From: Trichococcus collinsii
GTDB taxonomy: Bacteria > Bacillota > Bacilli > Lactobacillales > Aerococcaceae
Direction of reading: 5' to 3'
Assembly (NCBI RefSeq): GCF_900107505.1
Contig: NZ_FNQH01000009.1
Span: 1-64,000, forward strand
Length of the DNA stretch: 64,000 bases
Numbering within the stretch: the stretch's first letter is position 1; each line of letters begins with the position of its first letter. This document shows positions 62,839-64,000 of the stretch, one piece after another. The notes beneath the pieces are model-generated. The model was not told where the DNA came from. It did no database searches and saw only the letters and a list, made by a program, of their open reading frames with translations. The position numbers and the translations under genes are program-made.

Positions 62839-62883
62839 AAAGAAGATGACCCCGATTGCTTATCGAGATCATCTTCTTTGAGC
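62839..62883 (-). terminator. Terminator after metQ-like gene
   Basis: CAAAGAAGATGA pairs with TCATCTTCTTTG around a CTCGAT/ATCGGG-containing apex; the leftward strand continues ATTTTTTCTG. Ends the msrA-metQ-like message. Confidence 0.8.
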
Positions 62884-62972
62884 TGCATAATACCTGCCTT
62901 TTGTTGCGTAACTTTCTAAGTCACTGCTGAATCAATGAAAGCTGTCATTCCCGATTTGGAGCTGTTTTGTAT

Positions 62973-63797
62973 TTATTCCCAAACGGGTATAGACGATTTC
63001 TTGGTGACTTCATCTATGATTTTTTCGACTTCAGGAGTTTGATAATAATCGACGATAATTTGAAAATCAGGATCTTCGGTTTCATCTTCTCGAGAAGCAA
63101 TCACATTATAATAGGGTTTGGAGGATTCAGCCACAGGTTCCAGGAAAATAGCGTCCTCAGTAGGCACCAAGCCTGCATCAGCAGCCATGTCATTATTGAC
63201 TACGGAGGCATCGACATCCGTCATCGCGCGAGCAGTTTGATTGGCAGCCAGGACAGTGAATTTCAGGCTCTTCGGATTTGAAATGATGTCATTTACGGTA
63301 GGTAATAAGCCCTTCGCTGGATCCAATTCGATCAAGCCGGCAGTTTGCAATAACAACAATGCTCTGGATTCATTTGAAACATCATCTGGTATCGCGATTT
63401 CCCCTCCATCCGGTATTTCATCTATAGATGTGTGTTTTTCAGAAAAAAGCCCCATCGGATTTAGTGTCGTATAAGCGATAGTCGTATTACTGTATCCAGC
63501 ATCTTCATTCACTTGCTCCATATAAATTTCAGTCAAAGCCGAGTGCAAATCAATTTCGCCCTCTTCCAAAGCTTGAATCGGTTTAACATACTCCGTGAAT
63601 TTTACCAGTTCGATTCTTACAGGCTCGTTATTTTCTTCGAGTTGTTCTTGAACATGCTCCCACACCTCATTACGTTCCCCAACAACGCCAATTTTTACTG
63701 TTCTGATATCTTCTTGAGCCGCTTCTTGTCCGCAAGCCGCGAGAAACAATACAGCAGCCCCTATAGTAAATAAACCTTTAACTGTTCTTTTCATCAT
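62973..63797 (-). CDS. MetQ/NlpA-family substrate-binding lipoprotein
   Basis: Extracellular binding protein of a methionine-type ABC importer, about 274 residues. The signal peptide ends with lipobox LAAC (FLAACGQEA). [19 protein letters not shown] begins the mature domain and [13 protein letters not shown] corresponds to the DxNxFQ-like ligand segment of the family, here altered, so methionine as ligand is not assured. The cognate ATPase and permease are not in view. Two ATGs (63797, 63794) follow GGAG by 8-11 nt. Overlaps msrA by 20 nt. Confidence 0.88.
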   Translation of the reverse strand: MMKRTVKGLFTIGAAVLFLAACGQEAAQEDIRTVKIGVVGERNEVWEHVQEQLEENNEPVRIELVKFTEYVKPIQALEEGEIDLHSALTEIYMEQVNEDAGYSNTTIAYTTLNPMGLFSEKHTSIDEIPDGGEIAIPDDVSNESRALLLLQTAGLIELDPAKGLLPTVNDIISNPKSLKFTVLAANQTARAMTDVDASVVNNDMAADAGLVPTEDAIFLEPVAESSKPYYNVIASREDETEDPDFQIIVDYYQTPEVEKIIDEVTKKSSIPVWE

Positions 63798-64000
63798 TAT
63801 CCACATCTCCCCATACTTCGTTTAAGCGATTTTGTCTGTCTTCTTCCAAGGGTATCATTCGCTCATGGTTTCCTTCTTTTTTATAAAAATCCTGATGATA
63901 CTCTTCAGCAGGATAGAAGGTGCTTGCAGGAGAAATTTGAGTGACGATTGACGCATCGATTGCCAGTTTGCCTTTCAGATTCTCTTTAGAGCGTTCCGCA
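63778..64000 (-). CDS. msrA: Peptide methionine sulfoxide reductase MsrA, 3' end (partial)
   Basis: The frame open from the right edge reads [20 protein letters not shown], then [20 protein letters not shown] and ends [25 protein letters not shown] is the conserved C-terminal signature of MsrA, which reduces Met-S-sulfoxide. The N-terminal GCFW catalytic part lies beyond the window. A 20-nt overlap with the MetQ-type gene suggests one operon for oxidised-methionine repair and methionine-related uptake. Confidence 0.9.
   Translation of the reverse strand, partial: AERSKENLKGKLAIDASIVTQISPASTFYPAEEYHQDFYKKEGNHERMIPLEEDRQNRLNEVWGDVDNDEKNS

Overview
The window is a chromosomal segment of a low-GC Gram-positive bacterium. 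The gene content (mannose-type and glucose-type PTS, a ricT-yabA-rsmI and dnaX-recR core block, Crp/Fnr, PucR and RpiR regulators, no sporulation genes seen) fits Lactobacillales, perhaps Carnobacteriaceae (Trichococcus-like). That is an inference from gene order and protein style; the 16S fragment at the left edge is too short for a firm placement by eye.

Layout. 1-600: 5' end of a 16S rRNA gene read leftwards, with three tandem rRNA promoters. 690-5641: a HAD phosphatase, proBA, an FAD amine oxidoreductase and mscL, all rightward. 5722-13502: a divergent carbohydrate locus. Leftward are a 2-hydroxyacid dehydrogenase, an iron-type alcohol dehydrogenase, and mannose-family EIIC, EIID, EIIB and EIIA with an M28-like membrane protein between EIIB and EIIA. 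Rightward are an RpiR regulator and a HAD phosphatase. A large inverted repeat and overlapping divergent promoters lie between. 13587-31397: the conserved dnaX-ebfC-recR-yaaL-tmk-darA-holB-ricT-yabA-trmN6-yazA-rsmI block, leftward. It is split between yaaL and tmk by about 8 kb carrying an alpha-glucoside PTS/6-phospho-alpha-glucosidase locus and a MarR-ABC exporter pair. 31684-35835: stress and household genes (VOC, VIT family, GlsB, YflT-like, alpha/beta hydrolase). 36.2-38.9 kb: a scar zone with broken GH13, IS1380-type and IS630-type remnants around an ECF sigma/anti-sigma pair. 39.1-43.2 kb: small accessory genes.

43480-56186 is the most interesting part. It looks like a nitrogen-compound catabolic island: a fused triple-RidA protein, an unrecognised multi-pass membrane protein, homologues of the three oxamate carbamoyltransferase subunits (YlbE/AllG, FdrA/AllF, YlbF/AllH), an ankyrin-TPR protein, two paralogous cytosine-deaminase-type amidohydrolases, a frame-shifted PucR regulator and a single-domain RidA. 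A plausible working model is import of a cyclic or ureido N-compound, opening by the amidohydrolases, carbamoyl transfer to phosphate by the AllFGH-like complex, and removal of reactive enamine/imine by-products by RidA. No carbamate kinase or ureidoglycolate-type genes are visible, so the substrate is not ordinary allantoin on this evidence.

56437-64000: a Crp/Fnr regulator, a YjjG-type nucleotidase, an M24-fold protein lacking two metal-binding aspartates (creatinase-like), an archaeal-type triosephosphate isomerase paralogue, SHOCT and PepSY-like membrane proteins, a Fur-boxed FTR1 iron permease, a MetQ-type lipoprotein, and the 3' end of msrA running off the right edge.
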